Numbered from the stretch's first letter, positions 19,147 through 28,024 are shown. The stretch is DNA of 64,000 nucleotides from Rhodococcus wratislaviensis (GCF_900455735.1 NZ_UAUI01000024.1:406501-470500); one strand, 5' to 3'. The notes: a model not told the origin generated them from the sequence alone. A program made the numbers and translations.

Positions 19147-19418
19147 GCAGCCCGCCCGACAGGGTGCCTGACAGGGGTCGCCGGACTGATGTCCGGCGAC
19201 CTCTGTCGACTGACAAGGACGACGACGTCGCCTGTGATCCACACGGCGGCGCCGAGTAGGGCGATCACGAAAAGCACCCAGTGCCCGACGTAGACACCGA
19301 CGATCGCTCCGATCGTCGCGGCGAGTCCGGCATGCACGACCACCTCACCGCCGGCGGTGCCGAGTAGATAGTCTTCGGCACCGCTACCGGCACGTCGAGG
19401 CTCCACTGCATCCGGCAT
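19143..19418 (-). CDS. Small two-helix membrane protein of unknown function
   Basis: 91 aa. Good Shine-Dalgarno (GAGGAG) before the ATG. Two hydrophobic segments, ~residues 27-45 (VVVHAGLAATIGAIVGVYVG) and ~47-68 (VLFVIALLGAAVWITGDVVV), separated by His-Trp, then a basic tail. No family recognised. The C-terminal codons overlap the stem-loop that ends mspA transcription, and the stop overlaps that of mspA. It lies downstream of aftA on the same strand after a 112-base gap and could be co-transcribed with it. Confidence 0.6.
   Translation of the reverse strand: MPDAVEPRRAGSGAEDYLLGTAGGEVVVHAGLAATIGAIVGVYVGHWVLFVIALLGAAVWITGDVVVLVSRQRSPDISPATPVRHPVGRAA
19173..19204. terminator. Stem-loop downstream of mspA
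   Basis: AGGGGTCGCCGGA (19173-19185) pairs with TCCGGCGACCTCT (19192-19204) at 12 of 13 positions with a 6-base loop. It starts 27 bases after the mspA stop and lies inside the 3' end of the opposite small gene, so it may act in both directions. Confidence 0.6.
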
Positions 19419-19530
19419 GACCGCTCCTCGCGACGACCCGACAATTCCCCTCGGGGCGCGGAAAATACCCGCCTCCCTGATTGGGTGCGGGGTTCCCGCG
19501 GGTAAGGCGAGGTAAACGTGAACAGACCGA

Positions 19531-21423
19531 TCAGTTTCTTGTGACGACCACGAACGGTCCGGTCTCCGACACCGTGAATCGCGGGTCGTCGAACAGTTCC
19601 TTCGGGAACGTGACCGTGTAGCGGCGCACGTTGGGATCGTTGGGATATACGTCCTCGGCGAGCCGCAGCGTGTACCCGTCGGGGCCCTGGCGGAACACGA
19701 ACGCGTCGGGGGCGCGCCATGGCGCCGTGTCGAGTGCGGCCACCAGCTGGTCGGGGGTCTCGAACTCGCTCCACTCCGCGATGGTGTGGGCGCGTCCGGC
19801 GAAGTCCGCCAGGGGATTCGAGTAGTGCGACGTCAGCGCCTGGAACCCGAGGTAGGGGTAGAAGCTGAGGAAGCTGGTGTCGGCGGTCAGCACTACGGTG
19901 TCGTCGCGGTCGCGGGGGACCTGCGCCTGGATCAGCTCGTCGACTGCCGCGTAATGGGCGGCGGCGCCGGGTGGGCGCTGGTCGGCGCGTTCGCCGTTGC
20001 CGTCGGTGTCGGTGTAGGCGACGGCGATGTCGGAGTCGAGGAACTTGGGGATGTTCTGGACGAACGACAGCGCGCCCAGCACGCCGATCACCAGGACCGC
20101 CCCCTTGACCCGCGGGTTGTCGCTCGTCGCGAGCACGAGCCATCCTGCGAATTCGACGAATCCGAAGACGCCTGCCGCGCCGAGCAGGACGATCAGCACA
20201 GGCTCGAGCCGGAACGAGAGGAGGGTGCTGCCGAGCACGGTGAACGCCATCGACAGCAGCGACCACAGGTAGATGGCCACCACTCCGACGCCGAGTGCCT
20301 GCGCACGCCGCGACGTCGACGCGCGGGCGACGAGCCAGACGGTGCCGAGCAGGCACAGTGCCCCGGTGAGGGAGAAGTGGATCATCGGCAGCGGCAGATG
20401 CGCGCCTGCCTCGGGCAGATAGTGCAGCGCTGTTCCCGACGCGGCGGGCGAACCGCCCACGACCTTCAGCAGATACGGCAGCCAGACGGTCAGCGCGAGA
20501 AGGCCGGACACGGCGGCGATCACGATCAGCCGGACCAGCGGATCGAGCGCCGCCCGCCACGACTTCCGGGCACGTATCCGCAAGGTCGCGGCCAGCAGCG
20601 CGAGCAGGGTGATCGCGAAGGCGGCGAGTCCGAGATACAGCGTGTAGAACGTGGCGGCGAGGCCGAGGAACAGTCCGGTGCCGATCACGGCACCCCAGCC
20701 GCCGCGCCCGTCGACACGATTCAGCCCGCCCCAGGCGAGGACGAGCGCGGGACCGATCAGCAGGGTGATGACGGCGCCGTACGGTTCTGGTGACCCGTAG
20801 GCCAGGACGAGCGCCGCGGTCGCGAGGGACACGACGATGGCCAGGTCGTGGCGGATCAGGTTGCTCCACAACACCAGTGCCACGACGGCGGCGACGGCGA
20901 GCGAGGCGATGGCGTACGGCTTGAACGCTTCCCAGCCGCTCGTGCCGAGGAGGTTGGCGACGCGCCCGCCCACCCAGAACCAGCCGGCCGGGTAGTACGG
21001 CGGAAGGTCGGCATACGTCATGTCGCGCAGCGCCGCCGAATCGGTCAGCCGCGTGAGGTACTCGGTGCGGAACTCCTGGTCGACGGAGACGCCGTGCAGG
21101 TACAGCTTGGTGGCCGCGAGGGGCAGGCCGAGGGTGACGGTCACGAAACCCGACAGGCTCGCCCACGACAGCAGCCGGGCGAACCGTGGAGCTCGGTGCA
21201 GTCGGACGAGCAGCACCGACACCGCGATACCCGCGATGGCGACGACCTGGCCGACCGTGGTGACGGCCTGGGTCACGTTGGACGAGTTGAACGCCGGCCA
21301 CTGCACACGCGCGAACGCGAACAGTCCGACCGCCGCCACCACTGCGGCCACGACGGCCCCCAGCAGCATTTCGACAGCTGTCGACAGGGACCGTCGGGCC
21401 GGTGCTACGTCTGCTTCCGTCAC
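19531..21423 (-). CDS. aftA: AftA, arabinofuranosyltransferase that primes arabinan
   Basis: GT-C enzyme that puts the first arabinofuranose on galactan, using decaprenyl-phosphoryl-arabinose. 630 aa from the GTG at 21423, chosen because it follows the dprE2 stop by 11 bases; a longer frame would run into dprE2. Recognisable AftA blocks: GLPLAATKLYLHGVSVDQEF, RTEYLTRLTDSAALRDMTY (extracytoplasmic loop with acidic residues), YPAGWFWVGGR, and the C-terminal soluble part with AVAYTDTDGNGERADQRPPG, TSFLSFYPYLGFQALTSHYS and YPNDPNVRRYTV. Multiple TM helices between. Same operon order dprE1-dprE2-aftA as in mycobacteria. Confidence 0.95.
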   Translation of the reverse strand: MTEADVAPARRSLSTAVEMLLGAVVAAVVAAVGLFAFARVQWPAFNSSNVTQAVTTVGQVVAIAGIAVSVLLVRLHRAPRFARLLSWASLSGFVTVTLGLPLAATKLYLHGVSVDQEFRTEYLTRLTDSAALRDMTYADLPPYYPAGWFWVGGRVANLLGTSGWEAFKPYAIASLAVAAVVALVLWSNLIRHDLAIVVSLATAALVLAYGSPEPYGAVITLLIGPALVLAWGGLNRVDGRGGWGAVIGTGLFLGLAATFYTLYLGLAAFAITLLALLAATLRIRARKSWRAALDPLVRLIVIAAVSGLLALTVWLPYLLKVVGGSPAASGTALHYLPEAGAHLPLPMIHFSLTGALCLLGTVWLVARASTSRRAQALGVGVVAIYLWSLLSMAFTVLGSTLLSFRLEPVLIVLLGAAGVFGFVEFAGWLVLATSDNPRVKGAVLVIGVLGALSFVQNIPKFLDSDIAVAYTDTDGNGERADQRPPGAAAHYAAVDELIQAQVPRDRDDTVVLTADTSFLSFYPYLGFQALTSHYSNPLADFAGRAHTIAEWSEFETPDQLVAALDTAPWRAPDAFVFRQGPDGYTLRLAEDVYPNDPNVRRYTVTFPKELFDDPRFTVSETGPFVVVTRN

Positions 21424-21434
21424 GAGGGCGAAGC

Positions 21435-22196
21435 TTAGATGGGCAGCTTCTTGAAGATCGGTCGCGGGATGTGCCGCAGGATCATCATCACGTAGCGGAA
21501 GGCGCCGGGCGCCCACACGAGTTCCTTGCCCTTTTCCGCCGACGTGACGGCGAGCTTGGCCACGTCTTCCTTGTTCACGGTGAGCGGGGCTTCCTTCACG
21601 TCCGCGGACATGCGGGTGCGGACCTGGCCGGGACGGATGACGAGGACGCGCGGACCGAACTCACGCAGCGCCTCACCGAGTCCGAGGTAGAAACCGTCGA
21701 GTCCGGCCTTGGTGGATCCGTACACGAAGTTGGAGCGGCGCACGCGCTCGCCCGCGGCCGACGACATGGCGATGATCTGGCCGAAGCCCTGTGCTTTCAT
21801 CTTCTCGCCCACGAGCACGCCCACCGACACCGCGGCCGTGTAGTTGACCTCGGCGATCTGGACGGCCTTGCGCTGGTTCTGCCACAATTCCTCGGCGTCG
21901 CCGAGCAGGCCGAACGCGACGATGGCGACGTCGACGTCGCTCTTGGCCCACGCCTCGTCGATCACCTTCGGGTGGCTCTCGGTGTCGACGGCGTCGAAGT
22001 CGATGACGTCGACGGCGTTGGCGCCGGCCGCTTTCAGCTGGGCGACGGCGGCATCGCGACCGGGATCACCCGGCAGCGCGGCGAGGATCACCCGCATCGG
22101 CGCCTTCTTCAGGTACTCCTCGCAGATCGCGAGACCGATCTCGGAGGTGCCTCCGAGCAGCAGGAGAGTCTGGGGGTTCCCGACAGCGTTGATCAC
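21435..22196 (-). CDS. dprE2: DprE2, decaprenylphosphoryl-2-keto-ribose reductase
   Basis: NADH-dependent SDR that reduces the 2-keto intermediate made by DprE1 to decaprenyl-phosphoryl-arabinose. 253 aa, matching the family length. Rossmann motif [11 protein letters not shown] at the N-terminus and active-site Tyr-Lys in FVYGSTKAG, with MSSAAGE upstream. GTG start overlaps the dprE1 TAG by one base (TAGTG), so translation is coupled. The longer frame reaching into dprE1 is not the gene. Confidence 0.96.
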   Translation of the reverse strand: MINAVGNPQTLLLLGGTSEIGLAICEEYLKKAPMRVILAALPGDPGRDAAVAQLKAAGANAVDVIDFDAVDTESHPKVIDEAWAKSDVDVAIVAFGLLGDAEELWQNQRKAVQIAEVNYTAAVSVGVLVGEKMKAQGFGQIIAMSSAAGERVRRSNFVYGSTKAGLDGFYLGLGEALREFGPRVLVIRPGQVRTRMSADVKEAPLTVNKEDVAKLAVTSAEKGKELVWAPGAFRYVMMILRHIPRPIFKKLPI

Positions 22197-23629
22197 TAGA
22201 GTTCCAACCTTCTGGACATATCGGAGGCGAAGACATTGGTGGGGTCGTACTTGCGGCGGGTGGCGATCCACTCGTCGATCCGCGGGTACATGGCGTGGAA
22301 GGTCTCGGCGGTGGTGCGCGAGTCCTTGGCCGTGTAGAGACGGCCGCCGAACTTCAGGACCCGCTTGTCGAGTTCGGTGACGAACTCGTTCAGGCCGGGC
22401 TTGATGCGGAAGTCGACGCAGATGTTCCAGCCCGGGATCGGGAAGCTCAGCGGGGCCTGGTTGCCCTCGCCGAACAGCTTGAACACGTTGAGGAACGAGT
22501 AGTGTCCCGACTTCTGGATGTCGCGGATGATGGCCTTGAACTCCTCGACCGCGGTGGTCGGCACCACGAACTGGTACTGCAGGAATCCGTTCGATCCGTA
22601 GGCGCGGTTCCACTCACCGAACATGTCGAGCGGGTGGTAGAACTGCGTCAAGTTCTGAACCTTGTCGCGGTAGGTGCCGGACTTCCGGAACCACAGCTCG
22701 CCGATCATCGAGAAGTTGAACTTGTTCGCGAGACCGTTCGGGAAGACGTCCGGGAACGTCAGCAGCTGCGGGGCGTCGAACGCGAGGGGGTTCTTCTGCA
22801 GCTTGGCCGGCAACTGGTCGAGCTTCGCGAGCGAACCACGGGAGATCGCGGCGCGACCCAGCTTCGGCGGCGCCGCGATGGCGTCGAACCAGGCGCTCGA
22901 GTACTCGTAGTTGGATTCGCTGCCGTCGCTGTGCAGCGCGATGGTCTCGTCGAGCGTCTGGGTGACGTCGCCGTCGGCGATGAAGTACGCCGTCTCGGTG
23001 GGCGTCATCTTGATGGTGGCCTTGAGGATGATGCCCGTCAGGCCCATGCCGCCGATCGTCGCCCAGAACAGTGCGCCCTTGGGGTCGTTTCGGCCGCCCT
23101 TCGGCGTGAGCGTGCGCACCTTGCCGTCGGCGGTGAGCAGGTCCAGCGACACCACGTGGTTGCCGAAGCTGCCGGCGCTGTGATGGTTCTTGCCGTGGAT
23201 GTCGGAGCCGATGGCGCCACCGATGGTGACCTGCCGGGTGCCCGGCAGCACCGGAACCCACAGGCCGAACGGCAGGGCCGCCTTCATCAGCTGGTCCAGG
23301 TTGACGCCGGCATCGACCTCCACCAGGTGGGTGTCGCGGTCGATGCGGTGGATCTGGTTCAGCGCATTCATGTCGATGACCAGGCCACCGGCGTTCTGCG
23401 CCGGGTCGCCGTAGGAGCGGCCGAGGCCACGGGCGATCACCCCACGCTGCAGGTGAGCGGGCTTCGACTCGTTCTGCTCCGCGACCTGGGCGACCGCTCG
23501 CGCGATCACTTCCACGTCGGGAGTGGACAGCACCTGCGCGGTGGTGGGCGCGGTGCGTCCCCAGCCGGTGAGGGTGCGGGTCTGTGTGGGGAGCGCCTGG
23601 GTGGGCGTCTCTTCTGCTGTCGTGGACAT
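22196..23629 (-). CDS. dprE1: DprE1, decaprenylphosphoryl-ribose 2'-oxidase
   Basis: FAD-dependent oxidase that, with DprE2, epimerises decaprenyl-phosphoryl-ribose to the arabinose donor. 477 aa from ATG 23629. FAD-binding region: [19 protein letters not shown] (~69-86) and [18 protein letters not shown] (~141-158). The substrate pocket cysteine that benzothiazinones attack (Cys387 in M. tuberculosis) is present as Cys404 in PGWNICVDF. The C-terminus ([19 protein letters not shown]) is highly conserved. A -10 box TACCCT ends eight bases before the ATG, suggesting a leaderless message; an upstream GTG/ATG extension lacks support. Confidence 0.97.
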   Translation of the reverse strand: MSTTAEETPTQALPTQTRTLTGWGRTAPTTAQVLSTPDVEVIARAVAQVAEQNESKPAHLQRGVIARGLGRSYGDPAQNAGGLVIDMNALNQIHRIDRDTHLVEVDAGVNLDQLMKAALPFGLWVPVLPGTRQVTIGGAIGSDIHGKNHHSAGSFGNHVVSLDLLTADGKVRTLTPKGGRNDPKGALFWATIGGMGLTGIILKATIKMTPTETAYFIADGDVTQTLDETIALHSDGSESNYEYSSAWFDAIAAPPKLGRAAISRGSLAKLDQLPAKLQKNPLAFDAPQLLTFPDVFPNGLANKFNFSMIGELWFRKSGTYRDKVQNLTQFYHPLDMFGEWNRAYGSNGFLQYQFVVPTTAVEEFKAIIRDIQKSGHYSFLNVFKLFGEGNQAPLSFPIPGWNICVDFRIKPGLNEFVTELDKRVLKFGGRLYTAKDSRTTAETFHAMYPRIDEWIATRRKYDPTNVFASDMSRRLEL

Positions 23630-23637
23630 CGAGGTAG

Positions 23638-23720
23638 AGGGTACCCGGAGGCCGCGCCCGCGGGCCCGTGCGTGCATATCCACCGCGGGCGGTCGACAAG
23701 TGCTCATGGGGCGCTAGCCT
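23638..23720. promoter_or_regulatory. Divergent leaderless promoters of dprE1 and gtrA
   Basis: Minus strand: TACCCT (23638-23643) ends eight bases before the dprE1 ATG. Plus strand: TAGCCT (23715-23720) ends seven bases before the gtrA GTG. Both fit TANNNT at the distance that puts the transcription start on the start codon. The ~70 bases between must hold both -35 regions. Confidence 0.5.
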
Positions 23721-23727
23721 CGTCGTC

Positions 23728-24204
23728 GTGTCAGAAACCCAGCCGAGTCACGAGCACGAACCTCACGTTCCGCTCCCCGTCGAGATCCCCGTCACCGAGA
23801 ACATCGCGGACGACGCACTGGACCTGAAGACGCAGATCATCCGTTTCGTCCTGACCGGTGGATTGTCGGCGATCGTCGACTTCGGCCTGTACTTTCTGCT
23901 GTTCGAGGTGGTCGGGCTCCCCGTGAACGTGGCGAAGTCGATCAGCTTCATCGCGGGCACCACCACCGCGTACCTGATCAACCGCCGGTGGACGTTCAAG
24001 GCCGAACCCAGCCGTGCCCGCTTCGTCGCCGTCGTCATCCTCTACGCGGTCACGTTCGCCGTCCAGGTCGGCCTCAACTGGGTGATGTACCACGCGTTCC
24101 CCGACGAATGGTGGCGTCTGCCGCTCGCGTTCGTCATCGCCCAGGGCACGGCGACGGTCATCAACTTCGTCGTGCAGCGCGCGGTGATCTTCAAGATCCA
24201 CTAG
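23728..24204 (+). CDS. GtrA-family membrane protein (Rv3789-like)
   Basis: 158 aa with four TM helices: FVLTGGLSAIVDFGLYFLLF, a second after SISFIAGTTTAYLINR, FVAVVILYAVTFAVQVGLNW and LAFVIAQGTATVINFVVQR. The motif YLINRRWTF is typical of GtrA proteins, which are thought to help translocate polyprenyl-phosphate sugars or anchor glycosyltransferases. Start set at GTG 23728 by the leaderless promoter; the open frame upstream lacks SD. Rv3789, next to dprE1 in M. tuberculosis, is the expected orthologue and has been linked to arabinan synthesis. Confidence 0.9.
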   Translation: MSETQPSHEHEPHVPLPVEIPVTENIADDALDLKTQIIRFVLTGGLSAIVDFGLYFLLFEVVGLPVNVAKSISFIAGTTTAYLINRRWTFKAEPSRARFVAVVILYAVTFAVQVGLNWVMYHAFPDEWWRLPLAFVIAQGTATVINFVVQRAVIFKIH

Positions 24205-24253
24205 GGCCGCTGCTGGGCAACCACACGGCAATGCCCCGACGGGTGCTGTGATG

Positions 24254-24267
24254 ACCCGGATCCGGGT
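24254..24267. promoter_or_regulatory. Perfect 14-bp palindrome ACCCGGATCCGGGT
   Basis: Lies 50 bases after gtrA and 62 before the PIN gene. It has no loop, so it is a poor hairpin; an operator for the PIN gene is more likely. No known consensus recognised. Confidence 0.3.
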
Positions 24268-24328
24268 GTTTCGGTAACGACTCAGCAACTTCTGTGGCGC
24301 GGCAGGCGTGTTCGGTGAGAATCGATCA

Positions 24329-25231
24329 ATGCTGATTGTTCTCGACACCTCGGCCGTCACACGAGACGCGCGCTTCGAGACGTTCGTCCGTGATGTCCTC
24401 GACCAGGGCAGCCGGGTACTCGTTCCGCGCCTCGTCCTCGTCGAGGTCGCGCACCGGTACCAGCGGGAATCGGTCGCGATGATCGACGCCCTCACCGTCC
24501 AGGCGCGGATGTACGACCGGCTCGGGCTCCGGGAGGACCTGTCGGTGTTCGTGGAGGCCGCCCGGGCCAAGGCCGACGGGTACGTCGACTCGCTCGCCCG
24601 GCAGCTGGAGGCGATGGGCTGCGACGTGATCGAGCCGGCGCACACGTCGCACCTCGAGATCGCCGGGCGCGAGTTGCAGCGTCGTCGCCCGTACGTGGAC
24701 AGGAAACGGCACGGCTACACCGCCACGGTGAACTGGCTGACGGTCCTGGACATCGCCGATCGCCGCCCGTCCGAGGACGTGGTGTGGGTCAGTGCGAATT
24801 CGCGGGCGTTCGGTAGCGGCGAGCCGTCGACGTGGCACGACGAGATCCGGGCCGAGCTGCAGGAACGTGGTCTCGAGCACCGGGTGCGGTGGGTGGTCGA
24901 GCTCGACGACGTGGACCTCCGGGACACGGACGTGCCTCGCCGCGAGCGGACCTTCGACCCGATCCCGGCCCCACCCGCCGTGTTCGCAGCCGCGGTGCCG
25001 GCTCCCCTCCCGCCCCGGCCGCCCGTAGCGGCTCCCGACCCCGTGGAACCCCCTGCCCCGGCCGCGACGCTGCCTCCCGTGCACGTGGCACGACCCCGGG
25101 TGGCGCCGCAGCGGATCCTGCCCTCGGGCAACGCGGACACCGGCGGACGCCGCGGCATCGGCAGGATGATGGGCGGACGAAAGCGCAAGGTCACCGTGGT
25201 GGATGAGCTCGACGAACTCGATTTCGGCTGA
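24329..25231 (+). CDS. PIN-domain (DUF4935-like) protein with proline-rich tail
   Basis: 300 aa from ATG 24329 (a GTG seven codons upstream is possible). N-terminal PIN ribonuclease fold: LIVLDTSAV with the first metal Asp, LVEVAHRY with the conserved Glu, then GRELQRRRPYVDRKRHGYTA (Arg/Asp pattern typical of DUF4935) and VVWVSANSRAF. From ~residue 205 the chain is a Pro/Ala/Val-rich linker, followed by RGIGRMMGGRKRKV (basic) and an acidic end DELDELDFG. No antitoxin gene is adjacent, so it is not an ordinary VapBC pair. RNase activity is inference from the fold. Confidence 0.7.
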   Translation: MLIVLDTSAVTRDARFETFVRDVLDQGSRVLVPRLVLVEVAHRYQRESVAMIDALTVQARMYDRLGLREDLSVFVEAARAKADGYVDSLARQLEAMGCDVIEPAHTSHLEIAGRELQRRRPYVDRKRHGYTATVNWLTVLDIADRRPSEDVVWVSANSRAFGSGEPSTWHDEIRAELQERGLEHRVRWVVELDDVDLRDTDVPRRERTFDPIPAPPAVFAAAVPAPLPPRPPVAAPDPVEPPAPAATLPPVHVARPRVAPQRILPSGNADTGGRRGIGRMMGGRKRKVTVVDELDELDFG

Positions 25232-25265
25232 TTCACGCACAATTTCCCCGCCCGCCATGCCCGCG

Positions 25266-25297
25266 ATAACGATTTCGGGCAACGGGCATAACGACTT
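25266..25297. repeat. Two ATAACGA(T/C)TT direct repeats upstream of the esterase
   Basis: ATAACGATTT (25266-25275) and ATAACGACTT (25288-25297) are 22 bases apart, two turns of the helix, about 105 bases before the esterase start. A regulator that binds direct repeats on one face is plausible. The rest of the 170-base gap shows no strong hairpin. Confidence 0.3.
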
Positions 25298-25401
25298 GGG
25301 GCCGAAGCCACCATGAGTGATACACGACCGTGGCGGGTACTCCAAGGTTGAAGTTACGTATCCGTCAACGGCGACGGGTATCGGCGACCAGGGGAGAAGG
25401 C

Positions 25402-26439
25402 ATGAAATCTGTGCCGAACGACCGCAAGCCGTCCGCGCAGCAGCGGAGCGGGACACCGATCGTCCAATACCGTTCGGGGGCGAGGCTCGCGGGGCCGAGT
25501 ATCGAATCCCAGGTTCTCTACCAGGCGTGCAGGTGGTTTCTCCGGCCTGTGGTGCGGATTGCCCCGATCAACGAATCGGCGATTCGCCGGGCCGCGTTGC
25601 TGGACATGGCTGCGGGGATCCGTCCGGCTTCCGGTATTCGCCGCCAGAAGGTGCGACTGCCCGGATTCGATGCGGAAATCGTGCGCGCGCCGGGGGTGTC
25701 ACCGGATCTGAGTGACGGCGTCGTCCTCTATCTGCACGGCGGGGGATTCCTGTGCTGCGGGCTGAACACGCATCGGCCGGTGGTCGCGACGATCGCGAAG
25801 CTGACCCGGTTGCCGGTGATGCACGTCGGCTACCGGCAACTGCCCGACACGAACATCAGCGGTTCGGTCGACGACTGCCTGACGGCGTACAAGTGGTTGC
25901 TGGAGAACGGAGCCCGCGCGGGCGGGACGGTGTTCGCCGGTGATTCGGCGGGTGGATTCCTCGTCTTCGCGACCGCGCTGAAGGCCCGCGAGGAGGGCGT
26001 CGATCTGCCCGCCGGCCTGGTCGGACTGTCGCCGCTGCTGGACTTGGACTGCGCCGACAAACTGGTGCATGCCAACGCTGCCCGCGACGTGTTCGCGCCC
26101 GTGGAGGCGCTCGTCACCATCGGCAAGCTCGGTGGCGAGGTGGACGGCGTGCTCGACCCCGCGCTGTCGCCCGTGAACGGAGCTCTCGAGGGTCTGCCGC
26201 CTGCGCTGCTGGTCGCTGCGGAAGGTGAGGTGCTGCGGTCGGATTCGGAGCTGATGGCGTATCGACTGAGTGCTGCGGGTGTTCCGACGACGCTGCAGAT
26301 CTGGGACGGCCAGGTGCACGCGTTCCCGGCGTTGTGGCCCGGTCTGCCGGAAAGTCGTGCGGTGCTTCGGCGTATCGCGCGTTTCGTCGCGACGCGTGTG
26401 CGGCCGGAGGACGGTGTCGCCCGGGACAAGACCGCCTGA
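25402..26439 (+). CDS. HSL-family alpha/beta-hydrolase (esterase/lipase)
   Basis: 345 aa from ATG 25402, with GGGGAGAAGG directly before it. Oxyanion motif HGGG (112-115), nucleophile Ser182 in GDSAGG, late acid Asp280 (or Glu274) in AAEGEVLRSD, and His305 in GQVHAF: the complete triad of hormone-sensitive-lipase (family IV) esterases, like the Lip proteins of mycobacteria. No signal peptide; probably cytoplasmic. Natural substrate unknown. Convergent with the protease gene, stops adjacent. Confidence 0.88.
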   Translation: MKSVPNDRKPSAQQRSGTPIVQYRSGARLAGPSIESQVLYQACRWFLRPVVRIAPINESAIRRAALLDMAAGIRPASGIRRQKVRLPGFDAEIVRAPGVSPDLSDGVVLYLHGGGFLCCGLNTHRPVVATIAKLTRLPVMHVGYRQLPDTNISGSVDDCLTAYKWLLENGARAGGTVFAGDSAGGFLVFATALKAREEGVDLPAGLVGLSPLLDLDCADKLVHANAARDVFAPVEALVTIGKLGGEVDGVLDPALSPVNGALEGLPPALLVAAEGEVLRSDSELMAYRLSAAGVPTTLQIWDGQVHAFPALWPGLPESRAVLRRIARFVATRVRPEDGVARDKTA

Positions 26440-27516
26440 CTACCGCGGCGGGCCCTTCTCGAGCACGATCGTCGTCGATCGCTGTTGTCCGCTGTCGTCG
26501 AACCAGCGCACCGCGACCTCGTCGCCGGGGTGCCGTGCGATCATGCGTTCGCTGAGATCGTCCGAGGACCGGACGGGTGTGCCGTCGAATTCGGTGATGA
26601 CGTCGCCGATCTCGATGCCCGCGGCGTCGGCGGGGGTGCCGATGCTGACCCAGAGCACCTCGGCGCCCCGAGCGTCGTCGGTGACGCTGATCCCGAGGAG
26701 GGGGGTGTCGCCGATGTGCACGGTGGCGGACGGGGTTCCGGCGCGGACCTGATCGACGATCGTCATCGCGGTATCGATGGGCACCGCATACGATCTCGGC
26801 TGGGTGGGAGCCGGTTTCGTGGGGTCGGAGTCGGCGTTGCCCGCGGTGTTGACGCCGACGACCGTGGCGGTGGCGTCGACGAGGGGGCCGCCGGAGTCGC
26901 CGGGACGTACCGCCGCGTCGATCTGGATCAGCCCGTTCAGCCGGTTCCGGGAGCCGTCGGTGGAACTGCGGGCGGTGATCGTCTGCCCGACGTCGGTCAC
27001 GAACCCCCGGGCCGCCACCGGAACTCCGCCTCCCTCCGCGTTACCCACCGCGGTCACCGGGTCACCGATGCCGACGGTGGTGTCCTTCGCGAGGGTCGCC
27101 ACCGGGAGGTCGCCCGCGCCCTGGAGCCGGAGTACCGCGACATCGCGCGAGCTGTCGTACCCGAGTACGTCCGCGACGTACTCCGCACCGTTGCCGAGGC
27201 TCACCGCGCTGATGTCGAGGGCGCCGTCGATCACGTGGTGGTTGGTGAGGACGACGCCGTCGGGGGTGAGCACTATCCCCGTGCCCGCGGTTTCGACGAG
27301 ACCCGAATCCGCGACGAGCGTGACGATCGCCGGGATCACCCTGGCCTCGACCTCCTCCGGCGTCAGGACCACCGGCGGCGGCGGAGGAGGCGCGGCGGGC
27401 TGGGCGACCGTCGCCGCGGGCGGTCCCGGTTCGCGGACCGGTGGTGCGCTCAGCAGCAGGCTGCCGATCACCGCCGTGGCCACGGCGAGGACCGTTGCGG
27501 CGCGGGGCGTCGTCAT
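26440..27516 (-). CDS. HtrA/DegP-like trypsin-fold serine protease with PDZ domain
   Basis: 358 aa. Signal anchor ~8-25 (TVLAVATAVIGSLLLSA), a Pro-rich stretch (~31-48), a trypsin-like domain with His94 (TNHHV), Asp125 (RDVAVL) and Ser208 (PGDSGGP), then one PDZ domain (~260-350: GISVTDDARG, GIEIGDVITEFDG). This is the layout of the extracytoplasmic quality-control proteases (HtrA/PepD). It starts 28 bases after the oxidoreductase gene on the same strand, so the two probably form an operon. Confidence 0.9.
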   Translation of the reverse strand: MTTPRAATVLAVATAVIGSLLLSAPPVREPGPPAATVAQPAAPPPPPPVVLTPEEVEARVIPAIVTLVADSGLVETAGTGIVLTPDGVVLTNHHVIDGALDISAVSLGNGAEYVADVLGYDSSRDVAVLRLQGAGDLPVATLAKDTTVGIGDPVTAVGNAEGGGVPVAARGFVTDVGQTITARSSTDGSRNRLNGLIQIDAAVRPGDSGGPLVDATATVVGVNTAGNADSDPTKPAPTQPRSYAVPIDTAMTIVDQVRAGTPSATVHIGDTPLLGISVTDDARGAEVLWVSIGTPADAAGIEIGDVITEFDGTPVRSSDDLSERMIARHPGDEVAVRWFDDSGQQRSTTIVLEKGPPR

Positions 27517-27544
27517 GCCCGGATGTCGTCGTCGCGGAGTCGGT

Positions 27545-27952
27545 TCAGGACTGTTTCAGCGACCCCCAGCCGTGCCAGGTGTCGATCTCGATCCAGGCGC
27601 TGACCCGTTTCCGGTCGCGGACGGGGTACGGCTTGCCGGTGTAATGCGTGGCGAGGCGGTCGATGTCGGCGAGTTCGCTGTCGTCGACGAATTCGGTCAC
27701 CCGGCCCTGGACGCTGACGTGGGTGATCCAGTCGTCGGGGTCCATCGCGGTGAGACTGACGCGGGGGTCGCCGCGCAGGTAGTCCAGGCGTCGACGCTCG
27801 GCGTCCATGTTGACCAGCACCCTGCCGTCCTCGAACAGGTACCAGGTGGCCACGGACACGGGCTGGCCGTCGGGTCGGACGCAGGCGATGGTGGCGTAAT
27901 TGGGCCGAGCGAACATCTCGGCGGCTTTCGGTGTCAGAGGTGGCTTCGACAT
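27545..27952 (-). CDS. PPOX-class flavin/F420-dependent oxidoreductase
   Basis: 135 aa, split-barrel fold of the pyridoxamine-phosphate-oxidase superfamily: NYATIACVRPDGQPVSVATW, then NMDAERRRLDYLRGDPRVSL and HVSVQGRVTEF. The Arg-Asp-Pro-Arg-Val-Ser pattern is typical of actinobacterial PPOX proteins annotated as F420-dependent. Cofactor (FMN or F420) cannot be told from sequence by eye. TATCTT ends six bases before the ATG, a leaderless-type promoter. Confidence 0.82.
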   Translation of the reverse strand: MSKPPLTPKAAEMFARPNYATIACVRPDGQPVSVATWYLFEDGRVLVNMDAERRRLDYLRGDPRVSLTAMDPDDWITHVSVQGRVTEFVDDSELADIDRLATHYTGKPYPVRDRKRVSAWIEIDTWHGWGSLKQS

Positions 27953-27958
27953 GTCCGA

Positions 27959-27964
27959 AAGATA
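27959..27964 (-). promoter_or_regulatory. -10 element of the PPOX gene
   Basis: TATCTT on the minus strand, six bases before the ATG at 27952, directly after the lacI terminator; indicates independent leaderless transcription. Confidence 0.45.
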
Positions 27965-27984
27965 CTCCTGAGGCCTCCCGGCCT

Positions 27985-28024
27985 GTGCGTGGTTGACGAG
28001 TCCGGGCGCTCGTCAACCACGCAC
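27985..28024 (-). terminator. Strong stem-loop ending the lacI-type regulator gene
   Basis: GTGCGTGGTTGACGAG (27985-28000) pairs perfectly with 28009-28024 (16 bp), loop of eight bases, with further pairing outside. The lacI stop codon lies inside one arm. No U-tract. Confidence 0.7.

Noticed and set aside
21424-21516. Longer N-terminus for AftA
   Set aside because: It would overlap dprE2 by about 80 bases and the extra residues resemble no AftA; GTG 21423 follows the dprE2 stop.
22197-22613. Longer N-terminus for DprE2
   Set aside because: The extension is dprE1 read in another frame; the SDR motif starts right after GTG 22196, overlapping the dprE1 stop by one base.
24254-24267. ACCCGGATCCGGGT as a terminator of gtrA
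   Set aside because: A palindrome without loop folds poorly as a hairpin; kept as a possible operator only.
24329-25231. VapBC toxin-antitoxin pair
   Set aside because: No small antitoxin-like ORF with SD is found on either side; the flanks are gtrA and an esterase.
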